Source: Pyrinomonadaceae bacterium
GTDB taxonomy: Bacteria; Acidobacteriota; Blastocatellia; Pyrinomonadales; Pyrinomonadaceae
Direction: 5' to 3'
Assembly: GCA_014380365.1 (NCBI GenBank)
Contig: JACMJZ010000012.1
Coordinates: forward strand, 124,001-188,000
DNA length: 64,000 nucleotides
Part shown: piece by piece, positions 17,927 through 25,756 of the stretch
How positions within the stretch are numbered: position 1 is the stretch's first letter
How the letters are laid out: every line of letters starts with the position of its first letter
Notes under the pieces: model-generated
What the model saw: the letters and a program-made list of their open reading frames with translations, nothing else
What the model was told of the DNA's origin: nothing
Databases searched by the model: none
Translations under genes and position numbers: made by a program

Positions 17927-19348
17927 ATGACTGTCCTTGCAAAAATCAAGTTCGGGACCGATGGCTGGCGCGCAGTGATCGCTCGTGACTACACGTTTAC
18001 CAATCTCGAACGCGTCGCCCAGGCGTATGCCGACTACCTGTTGACACAGCGTGCATCGCCCCTTGTTGTAGTCGGCTACGACAGACGTTTTCTTTCGCAG
18101 GAATTTGCTGCGCGCGCTGCGGAAGTGCTAGCTGGAAACAGTCTTCGAGTTTCGCTCTTCGACGAAGCGGTTCCCACTCCCCTAATCTCCTGGGCGGTGA
18201 AGCAACTCAAGGCGGATGGCGGTGTAGTGATTACAGCCTCACACAATCCGGCCAACTTTAACGGCTTCAAGATTAAGGCACCGTGGGGCGGCAGCGCGGC
18301 GCCGGAAACGACGGCGGCCGTTGAAAAATTAGTAGACGCAAACCCACCGCGACGAGCAACGATTCCACCCGATACCCACGAGGTGCTTGGTCCGGTGCTT
18401 GCAAGTTACCGCACACAGATCGCTTCTTACATCGATCTCGATCGTCTGCGGAGTTCCGCAGCGACTGTAATTGTCGATCCGATGCACGGTGCTGGCGGGG
18501 ATTGGGTTGAAAGTTTTCTCACGGGTGGTCAACTCATAGTGGAAACAATCCGCAGCAACCGCGATCCACTCTTCGGCGGAGTCAATCCGGAACCGATTGA
18601 CAGCAATCTTGGCGCCTTGAAACAGCGCGTGATTGAGACTCGGGCATTGGTTGGGCTGGCAACCGATGGCGATGCAGATCGTGTCGGCGCGGTAGACGAG
18701 CACGGCGAGACAATGACGATGCACGCCGTGGTGCCGCTCATTCTGTTGCACCTTGTCCGCAACCGGCAGATGAGTGGCGACGTCGTGCGCACCTTTTCGC
18801 AGTCGGTGTTGCTCAAGCGGATTGCTGCGGCCCACAACCTCAAACTTCATGAGACTGCGATCGGTTTCAAGTACATCGCCGATCTAATGCTGAATGACGA
18901 CATCCTGATCGGCGCCGAAGAGTCTGGCGGCATCGGAGTGAAAGACCACATTCCTGAACGTGACGGCATTCTCAATTCCCTTCTCTTCCTCGAGGCCGTG
19001 ATTACCGCGGGCAAGCCGCCATCAGAAATGCTGCGCGAGCTCCATCAGGAGTTTGGGGAGTTCTATTTTGGACGCCGGGATCTGCACGTCGAGACCGCGC
19101 ACGGTCAGGAACTAATTGAGAGACTTGGGAATGCGACGCCAAAGGAATTCGCGGGCTACCCGGTAACGGGCGTCGAAGGTCTGGATGGAACTAAATTACT
19201 TTTCGACGACGAGTCATGGATTTTGTTTCGCCAGTCCGGAACTGAGCCAATGCTGAGGATCTATTCGGAAGCGACCAGCGTCGCAAAGTCCAACGCACTT
19301 CTCGCCGCAGGCGAAGATCTTGCCGTGGCACGGGCTTCCAGCCCGTGA
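17927..19348 (+). CDS. Phosphoglucomutase / phosphomannomutase family protein
   Basis: Alpha-D-phosphohexomutase converting hexose-6-phosphate to hexose-1-phosphate. 473 residues from the ATG at 17927. The frame is open upstream to 17852, but those 25 codons are repeat-derived (family A') and lack similarity. Motifs: FGTDGWRAVI near the start, the phosphoserine loop ITASHNPANFNGFK (Ser about 105), the metal loop DGDADRVG (about 247-252), sugar-binding GAEESGGIGVKDHIPERDG, and the phosphate-binding FRQSGTEPMLRIY. It pairs with the upstream nucleotidyltransferase to make NDP-sugar. The last residues (ARASSP) and TGA are encoded by a family-E repeat. Confidence 0.92.
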   Translation: MTVLAKIKFGTDGWRAVIARDYTFTNLERVAQAYADYLLTQRASPLVVVGYDRRFLSQEFAARAAEVLAGNSLRVSLFDEAVPTPLISWAVKQLKADGGVVITASHNPANFNGFKIKAPWGGSAAPETTAAVEKLVDANPPRRATIPPDTHEVLGPVLASYRTQIASYIDLDRLRSSAATVIVDPMHGAGGDWVESFLTGGQLIVETIRSNRDPLFGGVNPEPIDSNLGALKQRVIETRALVGLATDGDADRVGAVDEHGETMTMHAVVPLILLHLVRNRQMSGDVVRTFSQSVLLKRIAAAHNLKLHETAIGFKYIADLMLNDDILIGAEESGGIGVKDHIPERDGILNSLLFLEAVITAGKPPSEMLRELHQEFGEFYFGRRDLHVETAHGQELIERLGNATPKEFAGYPVTGVEGLDGTKLLFDDESWILFRQSGTEPMLRIYSEATSVAKSNALLAAGEDLAVARASSP

Positions 19349-19373
19349 ATCACGCGCAAGATGCGCGTGCCAC
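19325..19373. repeat. Palindromic element, family E
   Basis: 49 bp: GTGGCACGGGCTTCCAGCCC, then GTGAATCACG, CGCAAGATG and CGCGTGCCAC. It matches the element at 12985-13032 with a few substitutions that mostly preserve pairing. It encodes the end of the phosphohexomutase. Confidence 0.85.
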
Positions 19374-19550
19374 ACTCCAGGCAGAAGCCCGACCGTCATG
19401 GAGGGCCTAACTACCTCAAGCAGAAGCATCATCGAAAGTAGAAGAAATGATTGACGCCAGTTCCGAAAATAGTTACCTTCTGCCATCCCCCGCTAATCAA
19501 TAATCAAATCGGCGCGAAAGCTATAACCGGTGTGCTAAGGAGGTGGTCTA

Positions 19551-19709
19551 ATGAGTTTAGGTCTGATCCTGGTGATTATTTTGATTCTTTTGCTGTTGGG
19601 TGCTGTTCCGAGCTGGCCGCACAGCAGAAACTGGGGCTATGGCCCGAGCGGCGGGCTGGGTCTCATTCTGGTGATCATTATCATCCTCCTTTTGTTGGGC
19701 AGGATCTAA
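19551..19709 (+). CDS. DUF3309-family small membrane protein
   Basis: 52 residues: MSLGLILVIILILLLLGAVP, then SWPHSRNWGYGPSGGLG, then LILVIIIILLLLGRI. Two hydrophobic helices flank a short WPHSRNWGYGPSGG loop, the hallmark of the DUF3309 family. A strong ribosome binding site (AAGGAGGT, 9-10 bp before the ATG) supports translation. The function of the family is not known; members are often stress-linked, which is only a general association. It stands alone between the phosphohexomutase and fpg. A family-A' repeat begins 4 bp after its stop. Confidence 0.88.
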   Translation: MSLGLILVIILILLLLGAVPSWPHSRNWGYGPSGGLGLILVIIIILLLLGRI

Positions 19710-19713
19710 GCAG

Positions 19714-19772
19714 CTTGTCCGACCAGGCTTTAGCCAGTCGTCGAGTGACGACAAACTGAAGCTTGTCGGACG
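19714..19772. repeat. Composite inverted repeat, family A'
   Basis: Arms GCTTGTCCGACCAGGCTTTA (19713-19732) and CAAACTGAAGCTTGTCGGAC (19752-19771), with a central CGTCGAGTGACG hairpin. Imperfect. Confidence 0.65.
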
Positions 19773-19810
19773 ATCAGTGAACCCATTCGCAACCGCACCT
19801 TACGGCGCGC

Positions 19811-20644
19811 ATGCCTGAACTACCTGAAGTTGAACATGTCGTGCGCGCACTTCGCCGTTCGGTGACCGGTAGCCGGATTGTCGCGACCGAAGTCACACTC
19901 CCAAAGCTAATCTCGCCTTCGTCTCCTACCGCCTTCTATCGAAAGCTGAAGGGCACGCGCATCACTGGCGTCAATCGCCGCGGCAAATACATCCTGATCG
20001 AACTTGACGCGAATCTTGTCCTCGTCGTACACCTGCGCATGACCGGGCAGTTTCTGGTGCTCAAACCCGATGACCAACTCCCTCGACACGCTCACGCCGT
20101 TTTCTATTTGGATGACGAACGCCGTCTGGTGTTTCGCGACCAGCGACAGTTTGGCGTGATGAAATTGGTGACGATCTCGCGCCTCGGCAAGACGAAAGGA
20201 ATCAGCGAGCTTGCGCCCGAGCCCTTCTCGGAAGACTTTAGCTTAGCGTACCTAAAGGAGACCTTCGGTCGGTCAAGGCGAACACTGAAAACCCTTCTGC
20301 TGGATCAGACGAGAGTGCTGGGTCTCGGAAATATCTACGCCGCCGAAGCCCTTTTCCGCGCGCGGATAAATCCTTTCAAGATCGCATCAGAACTTTCGTC
20401 GTTGCGGGTCGCGAGATTACATCAGGCGATTCGCGACGTCCTGCGCGCAGCGGTGTCCGGTAGTTCAACGTCCCGAATCAGTTTGGAGAATCCGGACGGC
20501 TTTTCTTACGGAGAAGCGTTTGGGAAGGTCTGGCAGGTCTACGAACGCGAAGGCGAAGCTTGTTACAAATGCGGCGCTCGCATCCGCCGCCTGACGCACG
20601 GAGGCCGCTCGACCTACTGGTGTCCGACGTGTCAACGCAGGTAG
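19811..20644 (+). CDS. mutM: Formamidopyrimidine-DNA glycosylase
   Basis: Base excision repair enzyme that removes 8-oxoguanine and formamidopyrimidines and cuts the abasic site. 277 residues. It begins MPELPEVEHVVRALRR, giving the Pro2/Glu3 catalytic N-terminus after Met removal, with Lys in the NRRGKYILIEL loop. The helix-two-turn-helix VLGLGNIYAAEALFRARINPF and the C-terminal zinc finger CYKCGARIRRL...STYWCPTCQRR are intact. The TAG stop is the second to fourth base of a family-D half element. Also called fpg. Confidence 0.95.
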   Translation: MPELPEVEHVVRALRRSVTGSRIVATEVTLPKLISPSSPTAFYRKLKGTRITGVNRRGKYILIELDANLVLVVHLRMTGQFLVLKPDDQLPRHAHAVFYLDDERRLVFRDQRQFGVMKLVTISRLGKTKGISELAPEPFSEDFSLAYLKETFGRSRRTLKTLLLDQTRVLGLGNIYAAEALFRARINPFKIASELSSLRVARLHQAIRDVLRAAVSGSSTSRISLENPDGFSYGEAFGKVWQVYEREGEACYKCGARIRRLTHGGRSTYWCPTCQRR

Positions 20645-20666
20645 GACAGGCATTCCTGCCTGTCCC
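20641..20666. repeat. Half element of palindrome family D
   Basis: GTAGGACAGGCATTCCTGCC followed by TGTCC. It is a self-complementary single arm of the element seen complete at 15243-15328 and contains the mutM stop codon. Confidence 0.75.
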
Positions 20667-20724
20667 AAGCCGCTGGCCCCATTTACCATCGCCCTTCAGC
20701 GCCTTATGGACCTATAATCAACGC

Positions 20725-20928
20725 ATGAAAATCAAAGTCGTAGTTCATGAAGCAGAAGAGGGTGGTTTCTGGGCCGAAGTCCCCGCGATCCCCGGGTGTG
20801 CCACGCAAGGCGAAACCTTTGAGGAGCTACTTCACAACCTCTACGAAGCGGTCGAAGGCTGCTTGTCCGTTGACGTTGCAACTACACAGCTGAGTGGCGA
20901 TGGTCGCGTGTTGGAAATCGCCGTGTGA
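20725..20928 (+). CDS. hicB: HicB-family antitoxin
   Basis: 67 residues, MKIKVVVHEAEEGGFWAEVPAIPGCATQGETFEELLHNLYEAVEGCLSV and a short tail. This is the short HicB form: a partial RNase-H-like fold with the EGGFWAEVPAIPGC pattern and no added DNA-binding domain. It should neutralise the HicA ribonuclease encoded downstream. I chose the ATG at 20725; upstream codons in the same frame read back into mutM and a repeat. A TATAAT sits at 20713-20718, too close to the ATG for a normal leader unless translation is leaderless. A terminator-like hairpin lies between this gene and hicA, which is unusual. Confidence 0.88.
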   Translation: MKIKVVVHEAEEGGFWAEVPAIPGCATQGETFEELLHNLYEAVEGCLSVDVATTQLSGDGRVLEIAV

Positions 20929-21017
20929 TTGCGAGCGCTGGTAAGGCATTCAATGTAACTGTTGCTGCACCAGCAGAACGTGTAACAGTATTATCAGTGC
21001 TATCAGGATTTTCAGAG

Positions 21018-21044
21018 CGGACAGTTAACATCTGTCCGTTTTTT
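21018..21044 (+). terminator. Rho-independent terminator between hicB and hicA
   Basis: Stem CGGACAG (21018-21024) with CTGTCCG (21032-21038), 7-nt loop, followed by six T residues. A textbook intrinsic terminator shape on the plus strand. Confidence 0.75.
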
Positions 21045-21112
21045 ATTGACGCCTGAAATTTTCGGCGTAGGGTGGGAGTTACAGGTTGGTATTTCAACGT
21101 AGGTAGCTTCCC

Positions 21113-21319
21113 ATGAAGTCAATCTCAGGTAAAGAGTTCGCGAAGGTTATGGAGCAGCACGGATGGGTGTTGTTGCGAGTGCAAGGCAGCCATCACATTT
21201 ACGGGAAAGCTGATAGTGAGGTTCGAATCTCGATTCCTATTCACCGCAACCAAAGTCTCAAGACAGGCTTGCTTCGCCATTTCATGAAGGTGGCCGGTCT
21301 TACTGAAAATGATCTGTAA
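21113..21319 (+). CDS. hicA: HicA-family mRNA interferase toxin
   Basis: 68 residues with a double-stranded-RNA-binding-like fold. The sequence MKSISGKEFAKVMEQHGWVLLRVQGSHHIYGK shows the conserved GSHH motif carrying the catalytic His (about residue 27), and it ends LLRHFMKVAGLTENDL. HicA enzymes cleave mRNA when freed from HicB. The gene lies 184 bp after hicB with a terminator in between, so it may have its own promoter or depend on read-through. It converges with the DPP-IV gene, with only 8 bp between stops. Confidence 0.9.
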   Translation: MKSISGKEFAKVMEQHGWVLLRVQGSHHIYGKADSEVRISIPIHRNQSLKTGLLRHFMKVAGLTENDL

Positions 21320-21327
21320 TTCCTATC

Positions 21328-23535
21328 CTACAAGTTCGCCACGACAAAATCTGTCATCATTTGCCTCATGTGTTTCAGCAGCAGCGGATCCGTGACGCCG
21401 TGGCGCGACTTCGGGTAGATCATCAACTCAAACTGTTTCCCAGCCTTCTGTAACTCATAGACGAACTGGACGGTGTTCTGCATGTGCACGTTGTCGTCAA
21501 TCGCGCCATGAATTAGGAGCAGCTTCCCGTGCAGGTTCTTCGCGGCCGTGACCGGGGAGCTTTTCTTGTAGCCTTCCGGATTGTTTTGCGGCGTCAACAT
21601 GTAACGCTCGGTGTAGATCGAGTCGTAGTCGCGCCAGTCGGCCACGGTGCCGCCAGCGATTCCCATCTTGAAACTTTGGCTGTGGGTCAGCGCATAGCTG
21701 GTCATAAACCCACCATAGCTCCAGCCCCACATCCCAATGCGCGACCCATCAACATAAGGTTGCGACTTCAACCAGGCGACACCGTCTTCGATATCTCGCA
21801 GCTCCAGCTCGCCGAAGTTTTTATAAACCGGCCATTCCGATTCTGCGCCCTTGCCGCTTGCCGTGCGGTTGTCGCAAATCCAAATGATGTATCCCTTCTG
21901 CGCCAACAGCTGGTGCCACATGTACGTTACATTTCCCCACCCGTTCCTGACTTGCGGCGCGTGTGGCCCAGCATAGGTAAACTGCAAAACCGGATATTTC
22001 CTGGTCGCGTCGAAATCGGGCGGCTTTATCATCATCGCTTCCATCTCGAAGCCGTCGCGCGTCTTGACCTTCATCAGTTCGGTTGCTGCCAGCTTGTATT
22101 GCGCCAACGTCGCTACTTTGTTTTCATCGATCACCCGCACGAGTTTCCCATCTGCGTCGTGGAGTCGAGTCTGGGTGGGCGTGTTGACGTCACTCCAGCT
22201 ATCAATTAAAAGATTAGAAGTGGGACTGAAAGCTACTCGATGCGACCCCTCAGTTGTCGTTAACCGCGTCAGGCCGGTGCCGTCGAGTTTTACGCGATAG
22301 GCTTGCGGAGCGATGTGGCTGTGACCTGTGCCGCTGAAATAGATAAAGCCCCTATCTTCATCGACGCGGTCAATTGATCGCGATTCCCATTTTCCCTCGG
22401 TCACTTGCCGAATGAGAGTTCCCGCTGGGTTGTAGTGATAGACATGCTTCCAACCGTTTCGTTCACTCAGCCAGAGAAAAGTTCCATCCTTGAGCCAGGT
22501 TGGATTGTCGATGACCTCCACCCACGCTTTTGACGTCTCGCGCAAGACAGTAGTCGACTTTCCGTCTCTGGCATCGGCGAAGTTAAGGTCCAAAAATGTC
22601 TGCTCGCGATTCTGCGCTTGATAGACAACTTTGCGGCTGTCCGGCGTCCACGTGACACGCACAATCAACAGGTCGGTCGGATGATACTTAAAAGTATCCA
22701 CCCATCGCGTTGTTCCGCCCGCGGCGTTGACGACACCGAGTTTTACGATTGGATTCGGATCACCGGCTTTGGGATAGGGCGTAACTTCCAGAGTCTGGTG
22801 ATACGGAATGTGGTCGACAACTGTGAATTCGGGCACGGGATTGTCGTCAATGCGCAGGTACGCGAGCGAAGTTGAATCGGGACTCCACCAATACGCCTCA
22901 AAGTTTCCACGCCCGTACAGCTCCTCCTGGTAAACCCAGTTGAGGCGACCATTCAGGATTTTTGGACCGCCATCGGTCGTCAGGCGACGTTCCTGTCGCG
23001 CGGCAATGTCGTAGACGTAAATATTGTTGCCGCGCACGAATCCGAGCATCCGCCCGTCGGGACTAAAAGTTTCACCTACTTCTTCTTCCGGATCGTTCGT
23101 AACGCGCAGGGCTTTGTCGCTGCCGAGTTGGTAATAAAAGAGGTCGTTGTTCCAGTTGATCAGGACTGCGCTTTCATCCTTGCTCAAATCATACGATCCG
23201 CGGTTGGCCAGTCGCGTGGCGTCCGCAGCCGTGATGCCGCCGAGCGCAGTGAATGCCGCCTGCATCTTGGCCGTGTCGAAGAAGGCCGTGGCCTTTCCGC
23301 TCACGGCGTCAACCTTTTGTAACCTGGGAACGTCTTTCTTTGTCGCATCGTTTGCGAGCAGATAGTGCTTACCGTCCTTGAGCCAACGAATGTTAGGAGG
23401 TGTGCCGTTGAAGTTGATCTTCTTCACCGGATCGAAGATGTCGTCGATCGTTAGAAGCTTCTCCTGCGCGAATGCCGGGCAGGAAACTGTCAAAACCAGT
23501 AGGATGAGTGCCAATAGAGATTGTCGTTGTTTCAC
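21328..23535 (-). CDS. S9 family dipeptidyl peptidase IV-type serine peptidase
   Basis: 735 residues with a cleavable signal peptide (LLALILLVLTVSCPAFA), so exported. Residues about 50-480 form the DPPIV_N beta-propeller (repeated SPDG, WTPDSRKV and WSPDS blades). The C-terminal alpha/beta hydrolase has the nucleophile in GWSYGGF (Ser about 606), Asp in HGAIDDNVH and His in KSRHG. It releases X-Pro type dipeptides from the N-terminus of peptides. The start is GTG at 23535 with AGGAG about 13 bp upstream. The POT dipeptide/tripeptide transporter next to it on the same strand would import the products. Confidence 0.93.
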   Translation of the reverse strand: MKQRQSLLALILLVLTVSCPAFAQEKLLTIDDIFDPVKKINFNGTPPNIRWLKDGKHYLLANDATKKDVPRLQKVDAVSGKATAFFDTAKMQAAFTALGGITAADATRLANRGSYDLSKDESAVLINWNNDLFYYQLGSDKALRVTNDPEEEVGETFSPDGRMLGFVRGNNIYVYDIAARQERRLTTDGGPKILNGRLNWVYQEELYGRGNFEAYWWSPDSTSLAYLRIDDNPVPEFTVVDHIPYHQTLEVTPYPKAGDPNPIVKLGVVNAAGGTTRWVDTFKYHPTDLLIVRVTWTPDSRKVVYQAQNREQTFLDLNFADARDGKSTTVLRETSKAWVEVIDNPTWLKDGTFLWLSERNGWKHVYHYNPAGTLIRQVTEGKWESRSIDRVDEDRGFIYFSGTGHSHIAPQAYRVKLDGTGLTRLTTTEGSHRVAFSPTSNLLIDSWSDVNTPTQTRLHDADGKLVRVIDENKVATLAQYKLAATELMKVKTRDGFEMEAMMIKPPDFDATRKYPVLQFTYAGPHAPQVRNGWGNVTYMWHQLLAQKGYIIWICDNRTASGKGAESEWPVYKNFGELELRDIEDGVAWLKSQPYVDGSRIGMWGWSYGGFMTSYALTHSQSFKMGIAGGTVADWRDYDSIYTERYMLTPQNNPEGYKKSSPVTAAKNLHGKLLLIHGAIDDNVHMQNTVQFVYELQKAGKQFELMIYPKSRHGVTDPLLLKHMRQMMTDFVVANL

Positions 23536-23582
23536 TTTTGAGAAACTCCTGATTTAATTTGTGATGAATTATCCGCTAAGTT

Positions 23583-23678
23583 GTAGGGGCACGGCATGCC
23601 GTGCCCCTACGCAGTCATTCAAGCGCAATCTACGCAGAACGAGGGTGGCGGGTCACAATATGCGACTTTGCCACCCTC
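23583..23678. repeat. Perfect 28-bp palindrome plus second hairpin
   Basis: 23583-23610 is a perfect 28-bp palindrome: 14 bp GTAGGGGCACGGCA and its exact complement. A second hairpin, GAGGGTGGC (23641-23649) with GCCACCCTC (23670-23678), follows. The pair fills the gap between the transporter stop and the DPP-IV start. Confidence 0.85.
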
Positions 23679-23701
23679 GCAGACGTTCATACTTCCGGAT
23701 C

Positions 23702-25396
23702 TCACACTCCCGGCATTGCCTTCTTCAACGGCCGCAGAAGTATTGCAAGCACAATCGCCATAAACAGCGCCATCAGCGCCAGGACCAGGAAGAAGCTCGA
23801 TTGAAGCCAGATGTCCCAGTAGACGCCGATCTGCGTCAGCTTGTTTCCGATCGCGGTAGCGACAAACCACCCGCCCATCATGAGACCGCGGATACTTATC
23901 GGAGCGACCTTCGACACCAGCGATAGACCCATCGGCGAAAGCATTAGCTCACCAAGCGTTACGATCGCGTAAGCGAGTACCAGCCAGAACGGCGAAACGC
24001 GGAAGAGGTACGCATTTTGAAGGATCGAGGCGCGGTTCGCATCACCGGCGCCGGGCGAAGCGGCGTTGACGGCCGCAATTAAGTGTTGCTCGCCTGACGT
24101 TTCTACCTTCGTCGCCTCATCCGTCTTCTTGGTAAACTTAACACCGAAGACGCTGTTCTTGCCGTCGGCTGCTTTCGCATTTTGGATTTTGTCCAGCACG
24201 TCTTTCGAAACACCGGACGCAGAGAGGTTGTTGAGAACGCGTTCGTTGATGCGAAACTCTGCGACCGAAAGCTGCTCGGGTGTCTTTGTCATTTTCTCGC
24301 CGATCGACGCGCCGTACCAGAGCACGAGGAACGAAAGTCCGGTGAGCGTCATGCCGAACGCCATCTTCGTCGGCGTTGACGGCTCCTTACCGCGGCGATC
24401 CAGAAATCCCCAAAACCAAACCAGCGGGAAGGTCAGGACCAGGACCCAAAACGCGTTGATGGAATTCGAGATCGTGCCGGTGACGTTCCACTCCGTATTG
24501 TCATCCGCGAAATAGGTCAGCGTCGAGCCGTTCTGGTGAAAGACCATCCAAAAGACGATGACGATGATGAATATTACAATGAGCGCCGTCACGCGCTTCC
24601 AGTTCGCGACCGCCAACATTTCGGCGCTCCGCCCGGCGTCTCCGCCCGCGCCTTTCGCGTGACCACCTTCGTCCTGACCGCTGACGCCATGGGGCGGCGC
24701 GTCGGTCGCCGTGGCCGCGGTGTCAGCTGCTTGTTCCGCATCTCCGGCGGCCATGCTCTCGATAACAGGCTCGCCGACGGCCCTCTTATTATCAGCCGCC
24801 ATCACCAGGTTTTTGAAATACCAGAGGATCCCGACCGAAATAACCATTCCGAATGCCGCGACCGCAAACGCCGGATGGAACCCGAACTTTGCACGAACGA
24901 TCTCCATCACTATGGGAGCGAGAAACGCACCCACATTGATTCCCATGTAAAAAATATTGTAAGCGCGATCCTTGAGGTGACTGCCTTCAGGATAAAGATT
25001 GCCGACCATCGTCGAGACGTTCGGTTTGAAGAAGCCGTTTCCGATGACAAGGCAGGTCAGCGCGGCGTAAACCGCCCATAGCGCTGGAATCGACAGCAAT
25101 CCGTGACCGGCCATAAAGAAGAATCCGCCGATCATGACGGCCTTGCGATAACCGGTGATCTTGTCGGCGATCAAACCGCCGATCAGCGGGCTCGCGTAGA
25201 CAAACATGAGGTAATTCGCATAGAGCGCCGTCGCTTGCGCCGCAGTCCATCCGAATCCTTCGGCCGGGTCGCGAAGATAAAGCGTAAAGAGAGCCAGCAT
25301 CGAATAGAAGCTGAAACGCTCCCACATCTCAGTGGCGAACAGTACGTACAGTCCCTTCGGATGAGTCGTAACGCCGACCTGATTGTTGGTGGCCAT
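23702..25396 (-). CDS. POT/PTR2-family proton-coupled peptide transporter
   Basis: 564 residues with about 12-14 hydrophobic helices. The family signatures are present: YASPLIGGLIADKITGYRKAVMIGG (PTR2 pattern) and NIFYMGINVGAFLAPIVME (FYxxIN motif). It imports di- and tripeptides with protons across the inner membrane. A hydrophilic, Ala/Asp-rich loop at about residues 215-255 and a large central domain with many Lys/Asp (about 375-450) are longer than in E. coli DtpA-type proteins. ATG at 25396 has AGAGGAGCG upstream. It is the natural partner of the adjacent DPP-IV peptidase. Confidence 0.92.
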   Translation of the reverse strand: MATNNQVGVTTHPKGLYVLFATEMWERFSFYSMLALFTLYLRDPAEGFGWTAAQATALYANYLMFVYASPLIGGLIADKITGYRKAVMIGGFFFMAGHGLLSIPALWAVYAALTCLVIGNGFFKPNVSTMVGNLYPEGSHLKDRAYNIFYMGINVGAFLAPIVMEIVRAKFGFHPAFAVAAFGMVISVGILWYFKNLVMAADNKRAVGEPVIESMAAGDAEQAADTAATATDAPPHGVSGQDEGGHAKGAGGDAGRSAEMLAVANWKRVTALIVIFIIVIVFWMVFHQNGSTLTYFADDNTEWNVTGTISNSINAFWVLVLTFPLVWFWGFLDRRGKEPSTPTKMAFGMTLTGLSFLVLWYGASIGEKMTKTPEQLSVAEFRINERVLNNLSASGVSKDVLDKIQNAKAADGKNSVFGVKFTKKTDEATKVETSGEQHLIAAVNAASPGAGDANRASILQNAYLFRVSPFWLVLAYAIVTLGELMLSPMGLSLVSKVAPISIRGLMMGGWFVATAIGNKLTQIGVYWDIWLQSSFFLVLALMALFMAIVLAILLRPLKKAMPGV

Positions 25397-25756
25397 ATTG
25401 TTGTATTCGCTCCTCTTCAGTCGTTCGACGAACTATCGGAGAGAGATGGTTGCAATTATTTAAGGGCATTCAGCCAGAAGCTGACGAAGGTGTCAAGACA
25501 ACCCGGCGTCTGGTTAACACCGGAGTAGCAGCTTTGCGGCTGATGAGGCGATTCAGCGGGCAGGCCGCACCAGATGATCCTTGACAGGATAGAATCGCTG
25601 AGATATAAGCCGCTTCATTCATCGTCTCGCTCGCGTTCGTGGTTGCGCGTTTGTTTGAATCTCTTTTGATCTAGCCGATTTATTCTCCCGCAGCCAGCAA
25701 TATCCTTCGTTCGAAGAAACTAGCTTGTCAGTTAGTCCGCTTAGGAGGCGCTCACC
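25397..25756. other. 360-bp divergent intergenic region
   Basis: Lies between the divergent transporter and lipoprotein genes. It contains a good plus-strand promoter at 25581-25609 and a strong ribosome binding site (TTAGGAGGCG) before 25757. No palindromic element and no convincing small gene was seen. Confidence 0.6.
25581..25609 (+). promoter_or_regulatory. Sigma-70-like promoter
   Basis: TTGACA (25581-25586), 17-bp spacer, TATAAG (25604-25609): six of six and five of six to consensus. Drives the plus-strand lipoprotein at 25757, leaving a leader of about 140 nt. Confidence 0.65.

Noticed and set aside
20713-20718. TATAAT immediately before hicB as a promoter
   Set aside because: It is only 6 bp from the ATG and no -35 hexamer is found at a suitable distance, so I do not call it.
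20882-21097. Minus-strand frame between hicB and hicA
   Set aside because: It overlaps the terminator and hicB, has no recognisable motif and no ribosome binding site.
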